The notes under the pieces are model-generated. The model worked only from the letters and a program-made list of their open reading frames with translations. It was not told the origin of the DNA and did not search any database. Shown here in pieces: positions 51,749-61,012 of a stretch of 64,000 bases of DNA. Source of the stretch: Streptomyces sp. HUAS ZL42 (GTDB taxonomy: Bacteria; Actinomycetota; Actinomycetes; Streptomycetales; Streptomycetaceae). Made by a program: the position numbers and the translations under genes. The first letter of the stretch is position 1; every line of letters starts with the position of its first letter. The stretch lies in contig NZ_CP160403.1 in the NCBI RefSeq assembly GCF_040782645.1, positions 3,162,001 through 3,226,000 on the forward strand, given 5' to 3'.

Positions 51749-53356
51749 TTACTGCGGGGGGTTGCCGTGCTTGCGGGAGGGCAGATCGGCGTGCTTCGAC
51801 TGCAGCATCGCCAAGGAGCGGATGAGTACCTCGCGCGTCTCCGCCGGGTCGATGACGTCGTCGACCAGGCCGCGCTCGGCCGCGTAGTACGGGTGCATCA
51901 GCTCGGACTTGTACTCCTTGACCATGCGGGCCCGCATGGCCTCGGGGTCCTCGGCCTCGGCGATCTGACGCCGGAAGATGACGTTGGCGGCACCTTCGGC
52001 GCCCATCACGGCGATCTCGTTCGTCGGCCAGGCGTAGGTGAGGTCCGCACCGATGGACTGGCTGTCCATGACGATGTAGGCACCGCCGTACGCCTTGCGC
52101 AGGATCAGCGAAATCCGCGGCACGGTCGCGTTGCAGTAGGCGTAGAGCAGCTTCGCGCCGTGGCGGATGATGCCGCCGTGCTCCTGGTCGACACCGGGAA
52201 GGAACCCCGGTACGTCCAGGAAAGTGACGATCGGGATGTTAAAAGCATCACACATCTGGACAAAGCGTGCAGCTTTTTCCGAAGCCTCGATGTCCAGCAC
52301 GCCCGCGAGGGTCTGCGGCTGGTTCGCCACGATGCCGACCACCTGACCGTCGAGGCGGGCCAGCGCGCAGATGATGTTGCGCGCCCAGCGCTCGTGGACC
52401 TCCAGGTACTCGCCGTCGTCGACGATCTCCTCGATGACCTTGGCCATGTCGTACGGACGGTTGCCGTCCGCCGGGACCAGGTCCAGCAGTACGTCGCTGC
52501 GGCGCTCGACGGCGTCCGTGGACTCCACCCGCGGCGGGTTCTCGCGGTTGTTCTGGGGCAGCAGCGACAGGAGGTAGCGCACCTCGGCGATGCACGTCTC
52601 CTCGTCGTCGTAGGCGAAGTGGCAGACGCCGCTGGTCTCGGCGTGCACATCCGCGCCGCCCAGGCCGTTCTGGGTGATCTCCTCGCCGGTGACCGCCTTC
52701 ACCACGTCAGGCCCGGTGATGAACATCTGGGACGTGTCGCGGACCATGAACACGAAGTCCGTCAGGGCGGGGCTGTACGCCGCACCGCCCGCGCACGGGC
52801 CGAGCATGACGCTGATCTGCGGGATGACGCCACTCGCCTTGGTGTTGCGCTGGAAGATGCCGCCGTAGCCGGCGAGGGCGGAGACGCCCTCCTGGATACG
52901 GGCACCGGCACCGTCGTTCAGGGACACCAGGGGGGCACCGGCCGCGATGGCCATGTCCATGATCTTGTGGATCTTGGTGGCGTGCGCCTCGCCCAGCGCG
53001 CCGCCGAAGATGCGGAAGTCGTGGGCGTAGACGAAGACCGTGCGGCCCTCCACCGTGCCCCAGCCGGTGATGACACCGTCGGTGTACGGCTTCTTGGCCT
53101 CCAGACCGAAACCGGTGGCCCGGTGCCGGCGCAGCTGCTCGACCTCACGGAAGGACCCCGGGTCCAGGAGCAGCTCGATGCGCTCCCGGGCGGTCAGCTT
53201 GCCCTTGGCGTGCTGCGCCTGGGTCGCCTTCTCGCTCGGACCCGCCAGGGCCTGCGCGCGGATCCCGTGCAGCTCGGCGACCCGGCCGCGCGCGTCGGTC
53301 GGCTCCCCGCTGGGCTCCTCGGTCGACTCACCCGTCGTCTCTTCCAAAACGGTCAT
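51749..53356 (-). CDS. accB: Acyl-CoA (acetyl/propionyl-CoA) carboxylase beta subunit
   Basis: Carboxyltransferase of 535 residues that makes malonyl- or methylmalonyl-CoA. ELLLDPGSFREVEQLRRHRA, FGGALGEAHATKIHKIMDMA, the oxyanion-hole glycines in DGAGARIQEGVSAL and CAGGAAYSPALTDF, and FLDVPGFLPGVDQEH with the second AYGGAYIVM loop. The residue after FLPG (DVPGFLPGVDQEH) is in the region that sets acyl preference, but I do not call specificity from it. The locus with accE matches AccB of S. coelicolor. The biotinylated alpha subunit is not in the window. Confidence 0.94.
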   Translation of the reverse strand: MTVLEETTGESTEEPSGEPTDARGRVAELHGIRAQALAGPSEKATQAQHAKGKLTARERIELLLDPGSFREVEQLRRHRATGFGLEAKKPYTDGVITGWGTVEGRTVFVYAHDFRIFGGALGEAHATKIHKIMDMAIAAGAPLVSLNDGAGARIQEGVSALAGYGGIFQRNTKASGVIPQISVMLGPCAGGAAYSPALTDFVFMVRDTSQMFITGPDVVKAVTGEEITQNGLGGADVHAETSGVCHFAYDDEETCIAEVRYLLSLLPQNNRENPPRVESTDAVERRSDVLLDLVPADGNRPYDMAKVIEEIVDDGEYLEVHERWARNIICALARLDGQVVGIVANQPQTLAGVLDIEASEKAARFVQMCDAFNIPIVTFLDVPGFLPGVDQEHGGIIRHGAKLLYAYCNATVPRISLILRKAYGGAYIVMDSQSIGADLTYAWPTNEIAVMGAEGAANVIFRRQIAEAEDPEAMRARMVKEYKSELMHPYYAAERGLVDDVIDPAETREVLIRSLAMLQSKHADLPSRKHGNPPQ

Positions 53357-53701
53357 GTAGCGACCTTACGAAGCCCGCCAAGGAAAGCGAGCCGTCGACT
53401 CCGTACAGTCTCCGGACCGTTTTCCTGGTACCACTGAACAGAACCTGAGCGGCATGCAGGCGTTCCAACTGCTCAGGGGGCGTGTGGCTTGTGGAGGTCA
53501 CACAAAGCGGGGGCGGCTGAGAGCCGATTCACATTGGGGTGGCGGATGCCATCGGTGGGGTGAACGCCGAGCACAGAGTAAGGCCCTCGCGGGGTGCCCG
53601 GAACACACCCTCAGACGATGTTGAATTTTCAACGGAATAGGACTACGGTCTCTCCTGTTGGACTCGTTGAAGATTAAACATCCCCTCCCAAGGAGCACGC
53701 C
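53357..53701. promoter_or_regulatory. Intergenic region with two GTTGAA repeats before yceI-like gene
   Basis: GTTGAA-TT-TTCAAC at 53620-53633 is a perfect inverted repeat; GTTGAAGATTAAAC at 53666-53679 is a close, imperfect copy, centres 46 bases apart. Both lie upstream of the YceI-family ATG (53702, AAGGAG upstream) and are AT-rich, like MarR-type operator sites. No gene is seen in the rest of the gap. Confidence 0.6.
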
Positions 53702-54307
53702 ATGGGCATCTTCGGCCGCAAGAACACCACCGAGACCGCCGCCGTCCCCGCCGCCGTGAACCCGGACCTCGCCGCCCTGACCGGTGAGTACGCGATCGAC
53801 GCGTCCCACACCACGATCGGGTTCGTCGCGCGCCACGCGATGGTCACCAACGTCAAGGGCAAGTTCCTCGACTTCACCGGTTCGCTGTACCTCGACGGCA
53901 CCGACCCGGCCCGGTCCACGGCCTCCATCGACGTCAAGATGGACAGCATCGACACGGGTTCCGCGGACCGCGACGGCCATCTGAAGAGCGCGGACTTCTT
54001 CAAGATCGAGGAGTTCCCGACGATGACCTTCCGCTCCACCGGGGCGGAGGCCCTCGGCGGCGACGACTACCGGATCACCGGAGACCTGACCATCCTCGGC
54101 GTCACCAAGCCCCTCACCATCGACCTGGAGTTCAACGGCGCCGCGAAGGACCCCTTCGGCAACGAGCGCGTCGGCTTCGAGGGCAAGGCGGAGATCCTGC
54201 GCTCCGAGTGGGGCCTGACCTGGAACGCGGCCCTGGAGACGGGCGGCGTCCTGATCTCCGACAAGATCAAGCTGAACTTCGACATCTCGGCGATCAAGAA
54301 CGCGTGA
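53702..54307 (+). CDS. YceI-family lipid-binding-type protein
   Basis: Lipocalin-like protein of 201 residues that binds isoprenoid-like lipids in characterised relatives. After a 20-residue leader: LTGEYAIDASHTTIGFVARH, GKFLDFTGSLYLDG, HLKSADFFKIEEFPTMTFRS and FGNERVGFEGKAEILRSEWG. No export signal, so it is cytoplasmic, unlike the periplasmic proteobacterial YceI. Confidence 0.93.
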   Translation: MGIFGRKNTTETAAVPAAVNPDLAALTGEYAIDASHTTIGFVARHAMVTNVKGKFLDFTGSLYLDGTDPARSTASIDVKMDSIDTGSADRDGHLKSADFFKIEEFPTMTFRSTGAEALGGDDYRITGDLTILGVTKPLTIDLEFNGAAKDPFGNERVGFEGKAEILRSEWGLTWNAALETGGVLISDKIKLNFDISAIKNA

Positions 54308-54353
54308 CCCCGCGGCACCGGCTCCACTGACGCCCCCTGAGCGCGCCCGCCCT

Positions 54354-54959
54354 CTACTCCCCCGTGCCGGAGAGCGGGCGCTCGGCGTGTCCGGCGGCGG
54401 TGGCCTCCAGCTTCGCGACCGCAGCCGCGAGCTGCGCCGCCCGACTCTGCGGGGTCCGGGCCCGGAGCAGGCCCAACATCGCAAGGTACCGATCGGTCCG
54501 CCCGAGCCCGTCGAAGACGGCCTTGGCGCGCGGCCTGCCCGCCAGCGCCGCGGCGAGGTCCTCTGGGACGTCGGCGTCCTTCTGCGACACGTACGCCGCC
54601 GCCCACCGCCCGTCCGCCCGCGCGGCCGCGACCTCCGCGAGCCCGCCGGGCCGCATCCGGCCGGCCGCGGTCAGCTCCTCGACCCTCCGCACATTGACCA
54701 TCGACCAGAGGCTGCCGGGCCTGCGCGGAGTGATCTTCTGCAGGAAGTACGAGTCGTCGACCCCCTTGCGCTGACCGGTGATCCACCCGTGGCACAGGGC
54801 CAGGTCATTGACCTCTGCGGCGGTGACGGAGGCGATGCCCGACCCCTTCCTGGCCACCTTGACCCAGAGGCCGGGACGGGAAGCGGGGTGGGCGGTCAGC
54901 CACGCGTCCAGGTGGGCCGCGGTCTCGAAGGCGACGGCGTGCGGGGTGCCCAGTGTCAT
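54354..54959 (-). CDS. YdeI/OmpD-associated-family protein
   Basis: Protein of 201 residues: LDAWLTAHPASRPGLWVKVA, the YdeI motif ALCHGWITGQRKGVDDSYFL, RRPGSLWSMVNVRRVEELTA, and a C-terminal helical region with DVPEDLAAALAGRPRAKAVF. These proteins are common in actinobacteria; their biochemical role is unknown. The ATG at 54959 fits the family length; the long upstream extension is unsupported. Convergent to the YceI gene. Confidence 0.87.
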   Translation of the reverse strand: MTLGTPHAVAFETAAHLDAWLTAHPASRPGLWVKVARKGSGIASVTAAEVNDLALCHGWITGQRKGVDDSYFLQKITPRRPGSLWSMVNVRRVEELTAAGRMRPGGLAEVAAARADGRWAAAYVSQKDADVPEDLAAALAGRPRAKAVFDGLGRTDRYLAMLGLLRARTPQSRAAQLAAAVAKLEATAAGHAERPLSGTGE

Positions 54960-55070
54960 GAGGCCACCGTAGGAGGCAAATAGGTCTGGAACCGTCCTCA
55001 TTGGACCCCTCGGGCAACCGCACGCCCACCCCTGTCGTCTCACCTGCCGACACCGATGGGGGAGGCGCCA

Positions 55071-55574
55071 ATGGCCATGGTCGGCCTGTTCTGGATCACC
55101 GAGGACTGCGTGTACGTGGGAGCCGAGCCGGTCGGCACCGCGTCGGCGGTACGTCTGACGGAACAGGGCGTCGAGGCCCTGGGGATCAATCACGGCATGT
55201 CCTGGAGCTGGAGCGAGGTGGGGCTCCTCGACGTCCGTGACGTGGCCGTGCGGTCCGCCGCCCGGCGCCTCGCGTCCATGGCCTTCGACTCCCTCCTCGT
55301 GGCGGTGACCGGCGACGGGGAGCTCCCGCCCGCGTACACGGTGCGTGTGGAGCCGGTGGCCGGCGACGCGGTGGACGTCAGCGTCCTGTCCGCCGTCACC
55401 GGCGGGATCTACACGCCGGAGGAGTACGTCCTCTCCCGCACGCTCCTGGAACGCCTCACCGACGGGCGGGCGACCGTCGCCGACCTGCTGGCGTGGCGCC
55501 GCGACCACGCCGCCGAGGGCACCCCGTCCCGGGAGGAGCGGGAGGCGCTGCTGCGGAAGTGGACCAGCGAATAA
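55071..55574 (+). CDS. Hypothetical protein, Streptomyces type
   Basis: Protein of 167 residues, no family recognised. MVGLFWITEDCVYVGAEPVG opens a beta-rich N-terminal half; the C-terminal part is helical (TLLERLTDGRATVADLLAWR, then REEREALLRKW). No signal or membrane segment. ATG at 55071 has GGGGAGG 5 bases upstream, and codon use is normal, so the gene is real. Confidence 0.8.
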   Translation: MAMVGLFWITEDCVYVGAEPVGTASAVRLTEQGVEALGINHGMSWSWSEVGLLDVRDVAVRSAARRLASMAFDSLLVAVTGDGELPPAYTVRVEPVAGDAVDVSVLSAVTGGIYTPEEYVLSRTLLERLTDGRATVADLLAWRRDHAAEGTPSREEREALLRKWTSE

Positions 55575-56724
<1,150 letters not shown>

Positions 56725-56753
56725 CGCTCAGCTCGTCTCGCTCGTCTCTTACG

Positions 56754-56798
56754 GCGTACACGGGTCCGGCGCAGAAATGGTGCCGGGCCTGTGTACGC
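56754..56798. terminator. Bidirectional terminator between trypsin and TPM genes
   Basis: A 19-base arm GCGTACACGGGTCCGGCGC pairs with GTGCCGGGCCTGTGTACGC (a few G-T pairs), loop AGAAATG, between convergent stops. Confidence 0.75.
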
Positions 56799-56841
56799 AC
56801 CGTCCCGGGTGGCTCCGGCCCGAGAAGGGACCTCCACCCGT

Positions 56842-58209
56842 TCAGAACCCTCCCCCGAAGTCCCCGCCTCCGCCGAAGTCCCCTCCCCCTCCCCCGTCGA
56901 AGCCGCCCCCGAAGTCGCCGAAGTCGCCCGAGTCGAAGTCGGCCCCGGAGACGTCGCCGCCCTCGTAGCCGCCGAAGTCGCCGTAGCCGGCACCGTAGTC
57001 GGCGGCGTAGGACGGGGTGGCCATCATGCTGCCGAGCAGCGTGCCGATGAGGAGACCGGGGAGGATGCCGCCGCCGAAGTAGCCGCCGGCCCAGGGGCCG
57101 TAGGCCGGGCCCGCGTCCCAGTACGGGCGGCGGCCGTAGTCCGTGTCGACCTCGCGGATCACCGGGTCGCGGCCGTCGGCCAGGCGGGTGCGGTCGGCCG
57201 CGCACACCGGGACCTCGCGCGGGGCACCGGCCGGGGGCGTCCATGTGGCGTCGGCGACGGACGGGCCGTGGCGGGGGTCGAAGAAGCAGGGCGGGCGGCG
57301 TTCGGGCAGCGGCCTGCGCTCCCGGCGGGCGGCGAGCTGGGCGAGGGAGAAGCGGCCGTCCTCCAGGGCCTCGGTGACCGCACGGACGTCCTCCGGTTTG
57401 CGTGCCTCCGCCATGAACGTCTTCGCCTGTTCGTAGGCGTCCAGCGCGCGTTCGTAGTCCGCCCGCATCGCGTCGTCGGCGCCCGGTTCGGCCGGGTGGA
57501 AGTCGAGGCGGTCCAGTTCCTCGCCGAAGGCGGTGATGTCCTCGTCGACCACGACCCGGAGCCTGTCCAGTGCGGCCCGCTGCTCCTCCTCGTGACGGCG
57601 CCGGTTGCGCCGTACCAGCGCGTACGCGCCCGCGCCGCCCGCGACCAGCACCGCTCCCGCGGTGATCAGCCCGGTGTACGACACCCCGCCGCCGTCGCCG
57701 GAGCTCCAGCTCGCAGGAGCCGAGCCGCCCATGTTGGCCAGGGCGCGGTCGGTGAAGTCGTTCAGCTGGGCCGCGGTGCCTTTCTCGTCCTCGACGCTGG
57801 TGACGAGGTTCCGTACGGCCGTGGGGGGCAGGACCGAGGAGTCGGCCCGGGCGTCGAAGCGGTCGCCCAGGCGGACCGCGTACAGGCCGGTGATGCCCGT
57901 GGCGGTGCGCAGGTCGGTGAAGAGGTTCTCCGTGGGGTAGCCGGCGGGCAGGACGGCGATGAAGAGGGGCTTGTCGGCGTCCTCGATCTGCCGCTCCAGC
58001 GCGTTCTCGTCCGCGTCCGACAGTTCGGCGGCAGCGGCCGGGTCGACGTAGACCGGGTTCTCGCGGAGGGCCGCGGCGATCGCGGAGATACTCGTGGCCG
58101 CCTCGGCGCGCGGGGCGCCCGCCGACAGGACGGCCAGGGCCGTCAGGACGGCGAGCGCCAACGCGATCAGCAGTCCGGCGGGGCCTCGGGTGGGAAGCAC
58201 GGCCTTCAT
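56842..58209 (-). CDS. TPM-domain membrane protein with Gly/Phe/Asp tail
   Basis: Protein of 455 residues: signal peptide (residues 1-38, ending APRAEAA), an extracytoplasmic TPM domain (VYVDPAAAAELSDADENALE, LFIAVLPAGYPTENLFTDLR), a transmembrane helix near 176-196, a helical cytoplasmic part with RRNRRRHEEEQRAALDRLRV, then an acidic and glycine-rich tail built of GGDFGGGF-like units. A short hydrophobic stretch GGGILPGLLIGTLLGSMM may be a second membrane segment. TPM proteins are tied to photosystem repair in plants; the bacterial role is unknown. Confidence 0.85.
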   Translation of the reverse strand: MKAVLPTRGPAGLLIALALAVLTALAVLSAGAPRAEAATSISAIAAALRENPVYVDPAAAAELSDADENALERQIEDADKPLFIAVLPAGYPTENLFTDLRTATGITGLYAVRLGDRFDARADSSVLPPTAVRNLVTSVEDEKGTAAQLNDFTDRALANMGGSAPASWSSGDGGGVSYTGLITAGAVLVAGGAGAYALVRRNRRRHEEEQRAALDRLRVVVDEDITAFGEELDRLDFHPAEPGADDAMRADYERALDAYEQAKTFMAEARKPEDVRAVTEALEDGRFSLAQLAARRERRPLPERRPPCFFDPRHGPSVADATWTPPAGAPREVPVCAADRTRLADGRDPVIREVDTDYGRRPYWDAGPAYGPWAGGYFGGGILPGLLIGTLLGSMMATPSYAADYGAGYGDFGGYEGGDVSGADFDSGDFGDFGGGFDGGGGGDFGGGGDFGGGF

Positions 58210-58360
58210 ACTTCGAAGCTACCCGAAGGCGCTCAAATCCGGTCATTCTCGGTGGCGGAAATGCGATGCCTGAGGTCCTCCGGCCGGCCGCGGTCGGCTC
58301 CCGCGACCGGCCCGGGCGGTCTTCGTGCAACCCTGCGACCAGTGATGTGGTCAAGGTGAC

Positions 58361-58843
58361 ATGAGAAATGCGGGAGCGGCCGTGGCGGGTGTGGTGGCCG
58401 GGGCAATGCTGTTGAGCGGGTGCGGCGCGGAGCTGCTGCCGCTGGTCGCTGTTCGGCTGGGTGCGTCTGGCGCGCCGGAGGCCGTGCTGCGGCCCTGCGG
58501 CGACGATCTGATCCAGGGGCTCTCGCTCCGAGGAGCACCGGCGGGCTCCGACCGGGTCCTCTCCGGCTGGAGGGTGCCCGGCAAGCGGCACGGCGCCGAC
58601 GCGGAGTTCCCCTTGTTCTCGCCGCCGGCCGCATGGCATGCGCGGCCGACCGGAGAGCAGCGGCTGGTGCCCGGGTACACGTACGAACTCGTCTTCGGCA
58701 AGGCCGAGTTCAACTACGAGTACACGGGCATCGTCACCTTCCGCGCGGCCGACCTCACCGCCCTGAAGCCGGGCCAGGTCTGGGCCGACGACCGCGCGAT
58801 GAGCCTCGGCGAGTTCGAGGAGCTCGCCGAGGACTCGTGCTGA
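58361..58843 (+). CDS. Putative lipoprotein
   Basis: Protein of 160 residues with lipoprotein signal and lipobox LLSGC at about residue 21. Mature part: LRPCGDDLIQGLSLRGAP, LVPGYTYELVFGKAEFNYEY and VWADDRAMSLGEFEELAEDS. Family not recognised; probably a Streptomyces-type surface protein. Convergent to cimA with 7 bases between the stops. Confidence 0.75.
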   Translation: MRNAGAAVAGVVAGAMLLSGCGAELLPLVAVRLGASGAPEAVLRPCGDDLIQGLSLRGAPAGSDRVLSGWRVPGKRHGADAEFPLFSPPAAWHARPTGEQRLVPGYTYELVFGKAEFNYEYTGIVTFRAADLTALKPGQVWADDRAMSLGEFEELAEDSC

Positions 58844-58850
58844 GCGCCGG

Positions 58851-60458
58851 TCACTCGGCCGGCTCCACTCCCGCCCGCAGCAGCCCGTACGTGTACGCGT
58901 CCTCCAGCGCCTGCCACGACGCCGCGATCACGTTCTCCGCCACGCCGACCGTGGACCACTCGCCGCTGCCGTCCGTGGTGGAGATCAGGACCCGGGTGGT
59001 GGACTGGGTGCCGTGCACGCCCTCCAGGATGCGGACCTTGTAGTCGACGAGGTCCAGCTTGGCGAGCTGGGGATAGATCTTCTCCAGGGCCACCCGGAGC
59101 GCGCGGTCGAGGGCGTTGACGGGGCCGTTGCCCTCCGCCGTCGCCACGATGCGCTCGCCCTTCGCCCACAGTTTGACCGTGGCCTCGTTGGCGTGGGTGC
59201 CGTCGGGGCGGTCCTCGACGATGGCCCGCCAGGACTCGACCTCGAAGTAGCGCAGGGGCTTGCCGCCCTGCACCTCCGTGCGCAGCAGCAGCTCGAACGA
59301 CGCGTCCGCCGCCTCGTACGTGTAGCCCTTGAGCTCGCGCTCCTTGACGCGCTCCACGACCCGGCCGACCAACTCGCGGTCGCCGCCCAGGTCGATGCCG
59401 AGTTCCTTGCCCTTGAGCTCGACGGAGGCCCGGCCCGCCATGTCCGACACCAGCATGCGCATGGTGTTGCCGACCAGCTCCGGGTCGATGTGCTGGTACA
59501 GGTCCGGGTCGACCTTGATGGCGGAGGCGTGCAGGCCCGCCTTGTGGGCGAAGGCGGACACGCCCACGTACGGCTGGTGCGTGGACGGCGTGAGGTTCAC
59601 GACCTCCGCGATCGCGTGCGAGATCCTCGTCATCTCGCGGAGCTTGCCCTCGGGCAGGACCTTCTTGCCGTACTTCAGCTCGAGTGCCGCGACCACCGGG
59701 AACAGGTTGGCGTTGCCGACCCGCTCGCCGTAGCCGTTGGCCGTGCACTGGACGTGGGTGGCGCCCGCGTCCACCGCGGCGAGGGTGTTGGCGACCGCGC
59801 AGCCCGTGTCGTCCTGGGCGTGGATGCCGAGGCGGGCGCCGGTGTCCGCCAGGACCGTGGAGACGACCGCCTGGACCTGTGCCGGCAGCATGCCGCCGTT
59901 GGTGTCGCAGAGGATCACCACGTCCGCGCCGGCCTCCGAGGCCGTCCGTACGACCGCCTTCGCGTACTCCGGGTTGGCCCGGTAGCCGTCGAAGAAGTGC
60001 TCGCAGTCCACGAAGACCCGGCGGCCCTCTCCCTTCAGGAAGGACACCGTGTCGCGGACCATCTCGAGGTTCTCGTCCAGCGTCGTGCGCAGGGCCAGCT
60101 CGACATGGCGGTCGTGCGACTTCGCGACGAGGGTGATCACCGGGGCGCCCGAGTCCAGGAGCGCCTTGACCTGCGGGTCCTCGGAGGCCTTGGCACCGGC
60201 GCGCCGGGTGGCGCCGAAGGCGACCAACTGGGCGTGCTGGAAGTCGATCTCCTGCTGCGCGCGGGCGAAGAACTCGGTGTCCCGCGGGTTGGCGCCGGGC
60301 CAGCCGCCCTCGATGAAGCCCACGCCGAAGTCGTCCAGGTGCCGTGCGATGGCGAGCTTGTCGGCGACGGTGAGGTTGATGCCCTCCCGCTGGGCGCCGT
60401 CGCGCAGAGTGGTGTCGAAGACGTGAAACGAATCGTCGAGCTCGCTGGATGCGGTCAT
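58851..60458 (-). CDS. cimA: Citramalate synthase
   Basis: Condenses pyruvate and acetyl-CoA to (R)-citramalate, an isoleucine precursor route. Length 535 residues. FHVFDTTLRDGAQREGINLT (catalytic Arg/Asp, DTTLRDG motif), GFIEGGWPGANPRD, HAQDDTGCAVANTLAAV (metal His) and NGYGERVGNANLFPVVAALE, then a regulatory LeuA dimer domain. The GWPGANP and NANLFPV features point to CimA rather than isopropylmalate synthase. The ATG at 60458 has AGGAG 10 bases upstream. Confidence 0.92.
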   Translation of the reverse strand: MTASSELDDSFHVFDTTLRDGAQREGINLTVADKLAIARHLDDFGVGFIEGGWPGANPRDTEFFARAQQEIDFQHAQLVAFGATRRAGAKASEDPQVKALLDSGAPVITLVAKSHDRHVELALRTTLDENLEMVRDTVSFLKGEGRRVFVDCEHFFDGYRANPEYAKAVVRTASEAGADVVILCDTNGGMLPAQVQAVVSTVLADTGARLGIHAQDDTGCAVANTLAAVDAGATHVQCTANGYGERVGNANLFPVVAALELKYGKKVLPEGKLREMTRISHAIAEVVNLTPSTHQPYVGVSAFAHKAGLHASAIKVDPDLYQHIDPELVGNTMRMLVSDMAGRASVELKGKELGIDLGGDRELVGRVVERVKERELKGYTYEAADASFELLLRTEVQGGKPLRYFEVESWRAIVEDRPDGTHANEATVKLWAKGERIVATAEGNGPVNALDRALRVALEKIYPQLAKLDLVDYKVRILEGVHGTQSTTRVLISTTDGSGEWSTVGVAENVIAASWQALEDAYTYGLLRAGVEPAE

Positions 60459-60559
60459 GGTGTCAAGGCTCCTGTGTTGGATCTCGGTCTGTACCGGAAT
60501 GACCGGCTCCACCGTCCCCCCATGGTCCCTCGCGCTCTCGCTCCCGGCTGTGGGTGGGC

Positions 60560-60597
60560 CAGAAAAGCGAAAAACCTCTCGCGGGTGCGAGAGGTCT
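60560..60597 (-). terminator. Intrinsic terminator or attenuator upstream of cimA
   Basis: On the minus strand ACCTCTCGC-ACCC-GCGAGAGGT, perfect 9-bp stem, then TTTTTCGCTTTT: a classic terminator. It lies 116 bases before the cimA ATG and 208 bases after the stop of the 68-residue membrane gene. It can end the upstream operon or attenuate cimA. A small ATG ORF with two Ile codons begins at 60685 but lacks a Shine-Dalgarno. Nothing else is seen in 60459-60802. Confidence 0.75.
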
Positions 60598-60802
60598 GCG
60601 CGCGGGTCGAGGACGACGGTGGCCGCCCGTACCTGGTCGTACGTGGCGGTCACTGCGGACCGGCGCGCCTGCTGCCAATAATCATGGCGAACGAGAGCAC
60701 GGGGGCAGTGTGGCACAAGCCGCCCGGGCGCTCACCGCCCGTCTCAGTATGCGAACCCAGTGCTTCAGCGGGGTCGGCGTACGAAACCGTCGCCCGGCGC
60801 TG

Positions 60803-61009
60803 CTACAGCAGGCCCGCGGCAGTGAAGGTGGGCAGGCACAGCGCCATCGTCCCGGCGAACGCCACGGCGGCCGACGGCAGAGCCGCGCCCAGGCCCTCGC
60901 CCTGGGTGACCTTGAGGATCACGGCGAGCAGAGCGACGACGAGGGAGAGGAGCACCGCGACCAGGAGCCAGGCAGCCGTGAGCGCCGGCTGGGCAGGTGA
61001 GGGGTTCAC
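60803..61009 (-). CDS. Small two-helix membrane protein
   Basis: Protein of 68 residues: AAWLLVAVLLSLVVALLAVI and a second helix PSAAVAFAGTMALCLPTFTA. No family recognised. The GTG at 61009 lies 3 bases after the KamA stop, so it belongs to that operon; a KamA partner or membrane anchor is only a guess. Confidence 0.75.
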   Translation of the reverse strand: MNPSPAQPALTAAWLLVAVLLSLVVALLAVILKVTQGEGLGAALPSAAVAFAGTMALCLPTFTAAGLL

Positions 61010-61012
61010 GGC

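Noticed and set aside
52240..52270. Low-GC patch in accB as a sign of transfer
   Set aside because: It spans only a few codons in a conserved stretch and keeps the family sequence; too small to mean transfer.
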